Assembly: GCA_037445245.1 (NCBI GenBank)
Contig: JBBIKU010000069.1
Location: forward strand, 1 to 12,485
Length of the DNA stretch: 12,485 nt
Reading direction: 5' to 3'
DNA from: JBBIKU01 sp037445245
GTDB taxonomy: Bacteria; Chloroflexota; Anaerolineae; Anaerolineales; Anaerolineaceae
The notes below the pieces were generated by a model. That model saw nothing but the letters and a program-made list of their open reading frames with translations, searched no databases and was not told the DNA's origin. Made by a program: the position numbers and the translations under genes. Below, piece by piece: positions 1-7,365 of this stretch. The first letter of the stretch is position 1. Each line of letters begins with the position of its first letter.

Positions 1-213
1 GAGAACCTGATCGAAAATGCCATCAGCAAACTGGAAGCCAAACAATTGGACTTGATCGTCGCCAACGACATCAGCGCCCTCGACGCCGGTTTCGAGAGCG
101 AAACCAACCGGGTTGCCTTAATTTCCCCTGATGGGACGAAGGAAACCCTTCCCTTGATGCAAAAATCTGAAGTCGCCGAAAAAGTGATCGAAAAGGTCAT
201 TCAATGGTTTTGA
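1..213 (+). CDS. coaBC: CoaBC (phosphopantothenoylcysteine decarboxylase/synthase), C-terminal fragment
   Basis: This is the last 70 codons of a gene that begins outside the window; it ends at TGA 211-213. CoaBC makes 4'-phosphopantetheine for coenzyme A. The C-terminal CoaB half ligates cysteine to 4'-phosphopantothenate using CTP, and the N-terminal CoaC half decarboxylates the product. The visible part matches the end of the CoaB domain: a KLEAKQLDLIVAND segment, a GFESETNRVALI segment (in the family, roughly GFGSDTNRVTLI), then DG...ETLPLMQKSEVAEKVIEKV. The KxLDLIVAND and TNRV blocks are typical of this family. The decarboxylase domain and the CTP-binding part lie upstream and cannot be checked. 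The last 10 bases overlap the next gene, which suggests a shared transcript and translational coupling. Confidence 0.88.
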   Translation, partial: ENLIENAISKLEAKQLDLIVANDISALDAGFESETNRVALISPDGTKETLPLMQKSEVAEKVIEKVIQWF

Positions 214-1352
214 AAAGAATGCGGAGGCTTTTTCAATCCGGCGCTCTGTGGCTTTTCCTGGGCGTATCTCCAATTCTTTTCATCCCCTCACATCTCCATG
301 AAACTCTCCCCCTGGTTGAGGCTACTCCCGAAACCGACCACGCCGCAGATTCCAACTCGCGCATCGTCGGCGTTTTTGGTTTTCCCGCGGGGGTCAATCC
401 CCTCACCGGCATGCCCGCCCCCAATCCCAATCTATTGAACCGCCGTCCGGTGATGGTTAAGGTCTCTAATTTCCCACCCAGCGGCAGGCCACACGCCGGT
501 TTATCGTTTGCTGATATCGTTTTCGAGTACTACATCGGCGAATACACCAACCGCTTTCTGGCGTTGTATTTCAGCCAGAACACCCCCCTGGCAGGTCCGC
601 TTCGTTCCGGTCGGCTGGTAGATGCCCAATTGGTGCGCATGTACCAGGGCGCGCTGGTCTACGGCAACGCTGATCCGGCGGTGGATGTTGTCTTGCTGGA
701 TGAATTGGGCGAGCGCGCCATTGGCTTCGGCGACGCCCCCTGCCCCGCCATTTGCGGCAGCGATACCCACAGCGTAACTGGTGTGTTCGTCAACAGCGAG
801 GCCATCACCCAATTCAGAGCTCGCCAGGGTAGCCCTGACCTGCCCGGCAACCTCAACGGCATGATCTTTGATCCCCTGCTACCACCCAGTGAACGTTACG
901 CCGTGCAAATTGGCGCCCAGTACATCCGCTGGAACCGGGGCGAGTGGCGTTACGATCCTGAAAGCGGGCTCTACCGGCGATGGATCGAATCATGGGATGA
1001 TGGTAAGCGATACCCACAAATCCCACTGGTTGACCGTGTGACCAACGAGCAACTGAAATTTGCCAACCTCATCATCATTTTTGCCGAATACATTGAGTTC
1101 GCTCCCACCCTACACGAAATTGAAATCTGGCACAATACCAGCGGACAGCGCGCCATCTTCTTTCGGGATGGGATGATGTACGAAGGCTCCTGGCTCGCTG
1201 CCGGATACGACCGACCAATGCAATTTTTCAACCAGTGGGGGCTGCCGATGCCACTCAAACCCGGGAATACCTGGATTGTGATTGCCAGTCTCAATTCAAA
1301 CTTTTTCGAATCCACTGCAGGCGTGTGGGAACTGCATTTTGATCTTCCTTGA
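204..1352 (+). CDS. DUF3048 (YerB-like) exported protein, first paralogue
   Basis: A 382-residue protein of the DUF3048/YerB family, whose molecular role is not established; members are extracytoplasmic lipoproteins or anchored proteins. Residues 1-28 form a basic N-terminus (KRMRR) followed by a hydrophobic segment, consistent with a signal peptide or anchor. No lipobox cysteine is present. The conserved N-terminal block starts near residue 59 (GFP..VNPLTGMP), continues through RPVMVKVSNFP and GRPHAGLSFADIVFEYY (about 82-110), and on to GPLRSGRLVD (131-140). The C-terminal DUF3048 subdomain follows (about 240-380; RYDPESGLYRRW, LKPGNTWIVI). The only two cysteines are C180 and C184, in CPAIC. 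ATG 204 has an AGG at 194-196 seven bases upstream. An in-frame ATG at 219 is an alternative start. It is followed 43 bases later by a paralogue, so a tandem duplication is likely. Confidence 0.85.
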   Translation: MVLKRMRRLFQSGALWLFLGVSPILFIPSHLHETLPLVEATPETDHAADSNSRIVGVFGFPAGVNPLTGMPAPNPNLLNRRPVMVKVSNFPPSGRPHAGLSFADIVFEYYIGEYTNRFLALYFSQNTPLAGPLRSGRLVDAQLVRMYQGALVYGNADPAVDVVLLDELGERAIGFGDAPCPAICGSDTHSVTGVFVNSEAITQFRARQGSPDLPGNLNGMIFDPLLPPSERYAVQIGAQYIRWNRGEWRYDPESGLYRRWIESWDDGKRYPQIPLVDRVTNEQLKFANLIIIFAEYIEFAPTLHEIEIWHNTSGQRAIFFRDGMMYEGSWLAAGYDRPMQFFNQWGLPMPLKPGNTWIVIASLNSNFFESTAGVWELHFDLP

Positions 1353-1395
1353 GCAGTTTTGGGTACACTTGTTACAACAATGCAGGTGAGAAAAA

Positions 1396-2616
1396 ATGGA
1401 TAGCAACAAAGGGATCATTCTGATCGTCGCCGGTTTTGTGCTGCTGCTGATCATTTCTTGTGCTTTGGGTGAATACTGGGGTGGTTGGTTTGGCTTGCTC
1501 GCTGCTGCCAGCCCGCTGCCAACCGAAACGCCAACGCCGACTGTCACTGCCAGCTCCACCATCACGCCCACCCCTACCAACACCCCCACGGCAACCGCCA
1601 CGCCAACGCCAACCCCGATCGTGCTCGGTCCTTCCGGCTTCCCTCCAGACATCAATCCCCTCACGGGTTTACAGGTTGAGCGGCAAGAAATTCTACAACG
1701 CCCGCCGGTAATGGTTAAGGTTTCCAATTTCCCTCGTGACGGTCGCCCGCACGCTGGTCTTTCCGCCGCCGACATCGTGTTCGACTATTATATCGGACAG
1801 GGCAGCAACCGCTTCCTTGCCCTGTTTTATGGCAACAACGCTCCCAAAGTCGGTCCGGTACGTTCGGCGCGGCTGGTCGATCCACAACTGGCGCGCTTAT
1901 ATCAGGGTGTGCTTGTCTTTGCCGGCGCCGATTGGAATGTGGTGTACCCATCCATCAACCGCCTGCTTGGAGACCGCGCAATCAATCACTCGCCAGAAAC
2001 CTGTCCAGCCCTGTGCAGCGCTGAACAGCCGCAGACGGTTTTGAGCGTATTTGCCGACACCGAAAAGTTGAGCGAGCTAGCCCAATCCCGCTTGACCCCA
2101 CCAGAGCCGCCTCCCAATTTGGATGGAATGGCGTTCGACTCTCGGGCGCCGCAAAACGGCTTGCCAGTCGAGCAGATTACTGTCATCTTCAATGTCCAAA
2201 ACCAGGCAGCTTGGAAGTTTGATCCGGAATCTGGAAAATATTTACGCTGGATCGAAGCGGTGAGCAACAACAACCTCTCCATGGTGCCTTTGACTGACCG
2301 CAATAGCGGGGAACAACTTGCGTTTGCCAACGTCGTGCTTTTGTTCACAACGCACAATGAATACTCTACCACCTTGCACGAGATCAATTTGTGGTATAAC
2401 CAGGGCGGCAGACGCGCCGTCTTATTTCGCGACGGACAGGCACTGGAGGGCAACTGGAAGACGCCAGCCACCGACCAGCCGATCCAATTTTTCAGCAGCG
2501 ACGGTGATCCGCTGCGATTTAAACCCGGTAACACCTGGGTGGTCATCACCGGGGTTAACTCCCGCCTCGAACAAACCTCACCCGGTCAATGGGAGCTGCG
2601 GTTCTTTCAACCCTGA
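1396..2616 (+). CDS. DUF3048 (YerB-like) lipoprotein with Thr/Pro-rich linker, second paralogue
   Basis: A 406-residue paralogue of the preceding gene, with about half of the aligned residues identical by eye. The N-terminus is one hydrophobic segment (about residues 7-21) ending in IISC, a plausible lipobox that would make C22 the lipidated residue. More hydrophobic sequence follows the cysteine, so a simple membrane anchor is the alternative. Residues 41-74 are an extended Thr/Pro linker, as expected for holding a domain away from the membrane. The DUF3048 domain then begins at GFPPDINPLTG (81-91), with PPVMVKVSNFP, GRPHAGLSAADIVFDYY (116-132), GPVRSARLVD (153-162), and a C-terminal block with KFDPESGKYLRW and FKPGNTWVVIT. 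C203 and C207 form CPALC, the same spacing as CPAIC in the first copy. AGGTGAG at 1384-1390 supports the ATG start. Function unknown; an envelope role is inferred from location signals. Confidence 0.85.
   Translation: MDSNKGIILIVAGFVLLLIISCALGEYWGGWFGLLAAASPLPTETPTPTVTASSTITPTPTNTPTATATPTPTPIVLGPSGFPPDINPLTGLQVERQEILQRPPVMVKVSNFPRDGRPHAGLSAADIVFDYYIGQGSNRFLALFYGNNAPKVGPVRSARLVDPQLARLYQGVLVFAGADWNVVYPSINRLLGDRAINHSPETCPALCSAEQPQTVLSVFADTEKLSELAQSRLTPPEPPPNLDGMAFDSRAPQNGLPVEQITVIFNVQNQAAWKFDPESGKYLRWIEAVSNNNLSMVPLTDRNSGEQLAFANVVLLFTTHNEYSTTLHEINLWYNQGGRRAVLFRDGQALEGNWKTPATDQPIQFFSSDGDPLRFKPGNTWVVITGVNSRLEQTSPGQWELRFFQP
1516..1617 (+). repeat. Low-complexity Thr-Pro coding repeat (linker of second DUF3048 protein)
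   Basis: C-rich degenerate repeats of ACN/CCN codons encode the Thr/Pro tract of the second DUF3048 protein (residues 41-74), with units such as TPTPT and TATPT. The first paralogue lacks this tract and has a shorter, non-repetitive stretch at the same place. Such tracts are common as flexible spacers in surface proteins of Anaerolineae and other monoderm bacteria, and they tend to vary in length between strains. Confidence 0.7.
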
Positions 2617-2622
2617 TTTCCT

Positions 2623-3351
2623 ATGCGAATACTGGTGATCTCGGATATTCACGCCAATCTGACCGCTCTCGAAGCTGTGCTTGCCGACGCCGGCGACATC
2701 GACGCCGTCTGGTGTCTGGGTGATCTGGTTGGTTACGGACCCGATCCAAACCAGTGTATTGAACGGGTAGCGCAATTACCGCAATTGACCTGCTTAATCG
2801 GCAACCACGACGCCGCCGCACTGGGGAAAATCAACCTTGAGGCGTTCAACCGTGAAGCTCGTCAATCCATCCGCTGGCTGATATCAAATTTATCAGCAGA
2901 TAGCAAAGCCTTCCTGCAGGCACTACCCGAAAAAGTTTGCTTGGATGAGGTCACCCTCTCGCACGGCAGTCCGCGCAATCCGGTATGGGAATATGTGCTG
3001 GATACCTGCACCGCCACCGCAAATTTTGCCCATTTCGATACACTCTATTGTTTCGTCGGGCACACCCACCTGCCCGCGCTTTGTGTTTCGAATAATGGGA
3101 CGAAACCAAATAATCTGATCTTGATTCGCAGCGACGCAGACATCACGCTCACCCCGCGCACGATCATCAATCCCGGTTCGGTGGGACAACCCAGGGACCA
3201 TAACCCGCGCGCCGCCTATGCGCTCTTCTATCCTGCAGAAAAGATCTGGCAGCCGCGCCGCGTGAATTATGATATCAGTGCTGTTCAAGAACGAATTTTT
3301 CAAGCAGGCTTACCCCGCCGGCATGCTGTTCGACTTTCACAAGGCTGGTAA
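2623..3351 (+). CDS. Calcineurin-like metallophosphoesterase (YfcE/MJ0936-like)
   Basis: A 242-residue cytoplasmic metallophosphoesterase with no signal peptide. The metal-binding motifs appear in family order: SDIHAN (D8, H10), GDLVGYGPDP (D34), GNHD (N61, H62), LSHGSP (H114) and GHTH (H147, H149). The compact size and the GDLVGYGPDP form match the small stand-alone phosphodiesterase group (YfcE, MJ0936), which hydrolyses phosphodiester bonds with two divalent metals. The natural substrate cannot be read from the sequence. The C-terminal INPGSVGQPRD block (about residues 182-192) is typical of the group. It starts 6 bases after the second DUF3048 gene with no visible Shine-Dalgarno sequence, so translation probably depends on reinitiation from the upstream gene. 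Confidence 0.9.
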   Translation: MRILVISDIHANLTALEAVLADAGDIDAVWCLGDLVGYGPDPNQCIERVAQLPQLTCLIGNHDAAALGKINLEAFNREARQSIRWLISNLSADSKAFLQALPEKVCLDEVTLSHGSPRNPVWEYVLDTCTATANFAHFDTLYCFVGHTHLPALCVSNNGTKPNNLILIRSDADITLTPRTIINPGSVGQPRDHNPRAAYALFYPAEKIWQPRRVNYDISAVQERIFQAGLPRRHAVRLSQGW

Positions 3352-3410
3352 AGACGGAACGATTTATCCAGTTGATACGTCTATACGTTAAACCAATGGA
3401 GGAGGAATCC

Positions 3411-4358
3411 ATGACAAAACGCACATTAACTGCTCTTCTGATACTCGCTTTTTTGCTGGCAGCCTGCGCACCGGCTTTTACCCGTGAATCCAAGGCTTAT
3501 GAAATGGATATTGCCCCCATGGCGCCATATCCACCGTCTGAGGCTGCGGTTGCCGAATCGGGTTACAGGATGGAAGAAATCGCCCCGGCTTTCATGCTGC
3601 AAGCGGAAATGCCGTCAATCGAAAGAGTGGTTATCAAGAACGCCTCGATCACCATCATTGTGGATGACCCGATTAACGCCATGACTGTCATCGGCGACAT
3701 GGCAGAGGCAATGAACGGCTTTGTCGTATCTTCCAATTTGTACAAGGTGACCACCCGCGAAGGGAGGGAAGTGCCCCAAGGCGACATCACCGTGCGCGTG
3801 CCAGCCAACCAACTCAAGGAGGCGCTTGATACCATCAAGAGCCTGGTCGCTGAACCTGAAGAAGATGTGCGCTCCGAACAGGTTTCCGGAGAGGACGTCA
3901 CGCGTGAGTACACCGATTTAACCTCGCGCCTGCGCAACCTGGAACAGGCACAGCAACAGTTGACCAAAATCATGGAAGAAGCCCGCCGCACCGAAGATGT
4001 GCTGGCGGTCTACAACGAGTTGACCCGCATCAACGAACAGATCGAAGTGATCAAGGGGCAAATCAAATACTACGACGAAGCCGCCCGGCTTTCTGCCATC
4101 AATGTCACCATCATCTCCAAAGAGACCATCGCCCCCTTGACGATCGGCGGGTGGCAGCCAGTTGGCATCGCTCGCGACGCCATCCAGCAGCTGATCAACA
4201 CGCTGCAATTCCTGGGCGAGGCGCTCATCTGGCTGGTGCTTTTCTGCCTCCCGGTTGGTATCATCGTGGCAATTCCACTCTACTTCATCATCAAAGGCTT
4301 CCTGCGCTGGCGAAGGAAGCAACGGGCGAAAAAAGCGCAGTCGGCTTCCGCCGAATAA
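3411..4358 (+). CDS. DUF4349 domain lipoprotein with C-terminal transmembrane anchor
   Basis: A 315-residue protein. The ATG at 3411 is chosen because a strong GGAGGAGGA (3398-3406) lies just upstream and it places the signal peptide at the N-terminus; an upstream TTG at 3372 would add 13 unlikely residues. Residues 1-19 form a lipoprotein signal with lipobox LAAC, giving C19 as the lipid attachment site. Residues 68-236 match DUF4349: a first part resembling a small alpha/beta domain (VVIKNASITIIVDD, GDITVRVPANQL), then a charged helical region likely to form a coiled-coil hairpin (about 165-225; LTSRLRNLEQAQQQL, YNELTRINEQIEVIKGQI), returning to a strand (LSAINVTII). Residues 269-296 form a strong membrane segment followed by a basic tail (RWRRKQRAKK). 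The protein is anchored at both ends. Exact function unknown; some family members are studied as envelope or stress-related proteins. Confidence 0.88.
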   Translation: MTKRTLTALLILAFLLAACAPAFTRESKAYEMDIAPMAPYPPSEAAVAESGYRMEEIAPAFMLQAEMPSIERVVIKNASITIIVDDPINAMTVIGDMAEAMNGFVVSSNLYKVTTREGREVPQGDITVRVPANQLKEALDTIKSLVAEPEEDVRSEQVSGEDVTREYTDLTSRLRNLEQAQQQLTKIMEEARRTEDVLAVYNELTRINEQIEVIKGQIKYYDEAARLSAINVTIISKETIAPLTIGGWQPVGIARDAIQQLINTLQFLGEALIWLVLFCLPVGIIVAIPLYFIIKGFLRWRRKQRAKKAQSASAE

Positions 4359-4382
4359 GGTGTGGAATAATACAGAGAGGCA

Positions 4383-4432
4383 TAAGAACCGCAGCCGTAA
4401 GAGACATTTTCGGCTGCGGTTCTTAATATTTT
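4383..4432 (+). terminator. Rho-independent terminator after the DUF4349 gene
   Basis: A perfect inverted repeat: 4383-4397 pairs with 4411-4425 over 15 bases, with a GC-rich core (GAACCGCAGCCG / CGGCTGCGGTTC) and a 13-base loop. It is followed by AATATTTTCC, a short and imperfect T-rich tail. It lies 25 bases after the stop codon at 4356-4358 and separates the envelope gene run from dinG. The flank on the other side is not T-rich when read on the minus strand, so it should work mainly in the plus direction. Confidence 0.85.
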
Positions 4433-4510
4433 CCAATAAAAATTCCCCGCCCCTCCATTGCATCAGCGCTGCGTCACCGCGGCAGCACAAAATTTTTGAG
4501 ATATTGCCGA

Positions 4511-4525
4511 TGGTATAATCATCGC
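4511..4525 (+). promoter_or_regulatory. Extended -10 promoter directly upstream of dinG
   Basis: TGGTATAAT spans 4511-4519: a perfect TATAAT (4514-4519) preceded by the TGN extension that can replace a -35 element. No good -35 hexamer sits 16-18 bases upstream; TTGAGA at 4496-4501 is only 12 bases away. Transcription normally starts 6-7 bases after the -10, which here falls on or next to ATG 4526. No Shine-Dalgarno sequence separates the two, so the transcript would have little or no 5' leader. Confidence 0.65.
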
Positions 4526-7333
4526 ATGTCTTCTCTCGTCACCTTGGATATCGAAACCACCGGTTTGGACTCATCCAGGGATGCAATCATCGAAATCGGG
4601 GCAGTGCGTTTCAATGGCAAACGGGTGGAAGGCGAGTGGGAATCGCTGATCAATCCCAATCGCAAAATACCCGCCCTCGTTACCCAACTCACCGGCATCA
4701 CCGATGATATGGTAAACAAGGCGCCACCCCTGCATGCGGTCTTGCCGGAACTGGCGGACTTCATCGGCAACGCGCCAGTGATCGGGCACAACGTTCAGTT
4801 TGATCTTTCATTCCTGCAGCCTCACCATATCTTAAGCCTTAACGAAGTTCTAGATACCTACGAGTTAGCGGCGGTTCTCATGCCAAGCGCCGGACGCTAC
4901 AATTTGAGCGCCCTGGCAATGGCGCTGGGCATTCCGCGCCTGGACAAAGCCCACCGGGCGCTTTCAGACGCCCGCGTCACCTGTCGCATCTTTTCAAAGC
5001 TCTACCAGAAGGCAACTGAACTGCCCACCGCCTTGCTGGATGAATTTGTACGCCTCAGCGAGCCCTTCGACTGGGGGGCAGCGTGGGTTTTCCGCCAAGC
5101 GCTGAACGAACGCCTTGGACGCGAGGTAGATGCAGACAAGGAACGCAGTTACGATACCCTCTTGCTGTTCCGGCCCGCACAACAGGTGTTCGAGAAACCC
5201 TTGACAGCGGCGGAACAGCCTCAGCCGCTCGACCCCGAAGAGATCGCCGCCCTAATGGGTCCCGGCGGTCCCTTCGCCCATTACTTCCCCGCCTACGAAC
5301 AGCGCTCACAGCAGATTGAAATGCTACACAACGTCAGCCGCGCCTTATCCGAAAGCCGCCACTTGATGGTCGAAGCTGGCACCGGAACCGGGAAATCCTT
5401 TGCCTACCTGCTCCCAACAGCACTTTGGGCAACCCAAAACGGCATGCGGGTTGTGATCTCAACCAATACCATCAACCTGCAAGATCAGCTCATCAACAAA
5501 GATATCCCTGACCTGCGTCTGGCACTGGACCTTCAGGTCAACGCGGCAGTGTTGAAAGGACGCGCCAACTACCTTTGTCCACGTCGGTTGGAGTTACTTC
5601 GCCAGCGCAGACCAGATTCAATAGAGGAAATGCGCGTGCTGGGCAAAGTGCTTGTCTGGCTATACGAAGGTGGGGATGGAGATCGAACCCAGATCAATCT
5701 TACCGGCGCCGTCGAGCAAGAGATCTGGAACCGCCTCTCCGCCCAAGACGAAGGCTGCTCCGCTGAGACCTGTCTGAGCCGCACCGGCGGCGTTTGCCCC
5801 TTCTATCAGGCACACCAGGCTTCGCACGCCGCCCATCTTATTATTGTCAACCATGCCCTGCTGCTGGCAGACGTGGCAACCGGCAACCGCGTCCTGCCCA
5901 ATTATGACTATTTGATCGTCGATGAAGCCCATCACCTCGAATCTGCCACCACCAACGCCCTCAGCGTACGGATCACACCCTTTGAGCTGTCTCGTCTTCT
6001 GAAGGAACTGGGCGGCGTCTCCGGCGGTGTTTTTGGACATCTGCTCTCGCTCTTTAAGGATGTGGTCACCCCCTCTGAGTTTGCCGCCCTGAATCAGGCA
6101 ATCCGCCGCGCCACCGATCTTTCTTTCCATTTCGAGCGCGATCTAAAAACCTGTTTTCAGGCGATCCATGATTTCCTGAGCGAACAACGCGAGGGCAACC
6201 CCATCAGCCCTTATGGTCAACAAGAAAGAATATTGCCTGCCACCCGTACCCTGCCGCTCTGGAATGGAGTGGAGCAGACCTGGGCAACTGCCGAAGAAAC
6301 GCTCAAACTGCTGCTTGGGATGGTCAGCGAGACTCACAAAAGGACTGGCGAAATCAAGGCGGACATCCAAGACGAGCTGGAAGACACGCTGACGAGCATT
6401 GCCGGCATCCATCGTCGTTTGAGCGAAATCGGCGCACATCTCAACGATTTCGTTTACGGCGGTGAAGGTGACTTCGGGCAGATCCACTGGGCAGAGATCA
6501 ACGCCGCCAATGGTCAACTGAGCTTACACATCGCTCCCCTTCATATCGGTCCGTTGATGGAAACCTACCTGTGGCACGAGAAAGCCAGCATGATCCTGAC
6601 CTCAGCGACACTGACCACCGCCGGCTCCTTCAAGTATCTGCGTCAGCGTCTGAACGCCGACGAAGCGGACGAATTGGCGTTAGGGTCACCGTTTGATTAC
6701 GAGACCGCCGCGCTGCTCTATCTTGTCAACGATATCCCCGAACCATCGGACGGCGCCGCTTACCAGCACAGCGTCGAGCAAACCCTTATCCGGCTTAGCA
6801 AAGCCACCGGCGGGAGGCTGATGGCGCTGTTTACCTCCTATGCCCAGTTGAAACGCACCTCGCAGGCAATCACGCCCGCCCTCGCCGACGCCAGCATCCT
6901 GGTCTACGAGCAGGGAGAAGGTGCTTCTGCCAACATGCTGCTCGAAAGCTTTCGCGAAGCTGACCAGGCAGTCTTATTGGGAACCCGTGCCTTCTGGGAG
7001 GGTGTCGACATTCCCGGCGCAGCCCTCTCCACCCTGGTTATCACCAAGCTGCCCTTCGACGTACCGACCGACCCCATCATTGCCGCCCGCGCCGAAACCT
7101 TCGACGATCCGTTCACAGAATTCAGCCTGCCGGAAGCCATCCTTCGCTTCCGGCAGGGGTTCGGGCGCTTGATCCGCACCCAGTCAGATCGCGGTGTGGT
7201 CGTCCTGCTCGACCGCAGGATCATGACTAAACGTTACGGCAAAGCATTTCTCGATTCAATTCCACAGTGCACCCGAAAAGTCGGTTCAATGCACGAATTG
7301 CCAGCCATAGCCGCCCGCTGGCTTAATTTATAA
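4526..7333 (+). CDS. dinG: DinG-type protein: DEDDh exonuclease fused to an XPD-like Fe-S superfamily 2 helicase
   Basis: A 935-residue protein. Residues 4-160 are a DnaQ-like 3'-5' exonuclease with all DEDDh residues: D8 and E10 (LDIETTG), D93 (GHNVQFD), H143 and D148 (HRALSDAR). Residues 255-935 are a superfamily 2 DNA helicase of the DinG/XPD group. They contain Walker A AGTGTGK (284-290), motif II DEAH (466-469), SATL in motif III, and a C-terminal arginine-containing motif VI (QGFGRLIRTQ). Four cysteines fit the XPD/DinG 4Fe-4S cluster: C351 (NYLCP), C411, C416 and C424 (GC..ETC...GGVCPF). DinG helicases unwind R-loops, D-loops and damaged or G-rich DNA. The start is ATG 4526, right after the promoter; an upstream TTG at 4496 overlaps the -10 and is unlikely. 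It is convergent with the XRE regulator, 32 bases apart. Confidence 0.92.
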   Translation: MSSLVTLDIETTGLDSSRDAIIEIGAVRFNGKRVEGEWESLINPNRKIPALVTQLTGITDDMVNKAPPLHAVLPELADFIGNAPVIGHNVQFDLSFLQPHHILSLNEVLDTYELAAVLMPSAGRYNLSALAMALGIPRLDKAHRALSDARVTCRIFSKLYQKATELPTALLDEFVRLSEPFDWGAAWVFRQALNERLGREVDADKERSYDTLLLFRPAQQVFEKPLTAAEQPQPLDPEEIAALMGPGGPFAHYFPAYEQRSQQIEMLHNVSRALSESRHLMVEAGTGTGKSFAYLLPTALWATQNGMRVVISTNTINLQDQLINKDIPDLRLALDLQVNAAVLKGRANYLCPRRLELLRQRRPDSIEEMRVLGKVLVWLYEGGDGDRTQINLTGAVEQEIWNRLSAQDEGCSAETCLSRTGGVCPFYQAHQASHAAHLIIVNHALLLADVATGNRVLPNYDYLIVDEAHHLESATTNALSVRITPFELSRLLKELGGVSGGVFGHLLSLFKDVVTPSEFAALNQAIRRATDLSFHFERDLKTCFQAIHDFLSEQREGNPISPYGQQERILPATRTLPLWNGVEQTWATAEETLKLLLGMVSETHKRTGEIKADIQDELEDTLTSIAGIHRRLSEIGAHLNDFVYGGEGDFGQIHWAEINAANGQLSLHIAPLHIGPLMETYLWHEKASMILTSATLTTAGSFKYLRQRLNADEADELALGSPFDYETAALLYLVNDIPEPSDGAAYQHSVEQTLIRLSKATGGRLMALFTSYAQLKRTSQAITPALADASILVYEQGEGASANMLLESFREADQAVLLGTRAFWEGVDIPGAALSTLVITKLPFDVPTDPIIAARAETFDDPFTEFSLPEAILRFRQGFGRLIRTQSDRGVVVLLDRRIMTKRYGKAFLDSIPQCTRKVGSMHELPAIAARWLNL

Positions 7334-7365
7334 CCGACCACGTTCGATCGATAACGATACGACGC

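Noticed and set aside
1369..1380. TTGTTACAACAA inverted repeat between the two DUF3048 genes
   Set aside because: Arms are only 5 bases with a 2-base centre, too short to form a terminator, and no promoter elements with proper spacing surround it.
1516..1617. Possible CRISPR or tandem repeat array
   Set aside because: Units are degenerate, very short and in frame with Thr/Pro codons. There are no spacers, so it is a coding linker.
1296..1775. Minus-strand ORF of 159 residues rich in Val and Gly
   Set aside because: It is the reverse of the Thr/Pro-coding repeat in the second DUF3048 gene. The V/G-rich composition follows from the repeat, no domain is visible, and it overlaps strongly supported genes.
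1986..2549. Minus-strand ORF of 187 residues opposite the second DUF3048 gene
   Set aside because: No motif or ribosome site, and the plus-strand frame matches a known family throughout.
3372..3410. Upstream start for the DUF4349 gene
   Set aside because: It would add residues before a textbook lipoprotein signal and place the strong GGAGGAGGA inside the coding region. ATG 3411 is better.
3918..4490. Minus-strand ORF of 190 residues opposite the DUF4349 gene and terminator
   Set aside because: It runs through a perfect hairpin terminator and a well-supported gene. It has no recognisable motif and is biased as expected for a shadow frame.
7334..7365. Bidirectional terminator between dinG and the XRE-cupin gene
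   Set aside because: Only a short CGTT/AACG pairing is visible with no T-rich tail in either direction. Termination may lie within the converging genes or be factor-dependent.
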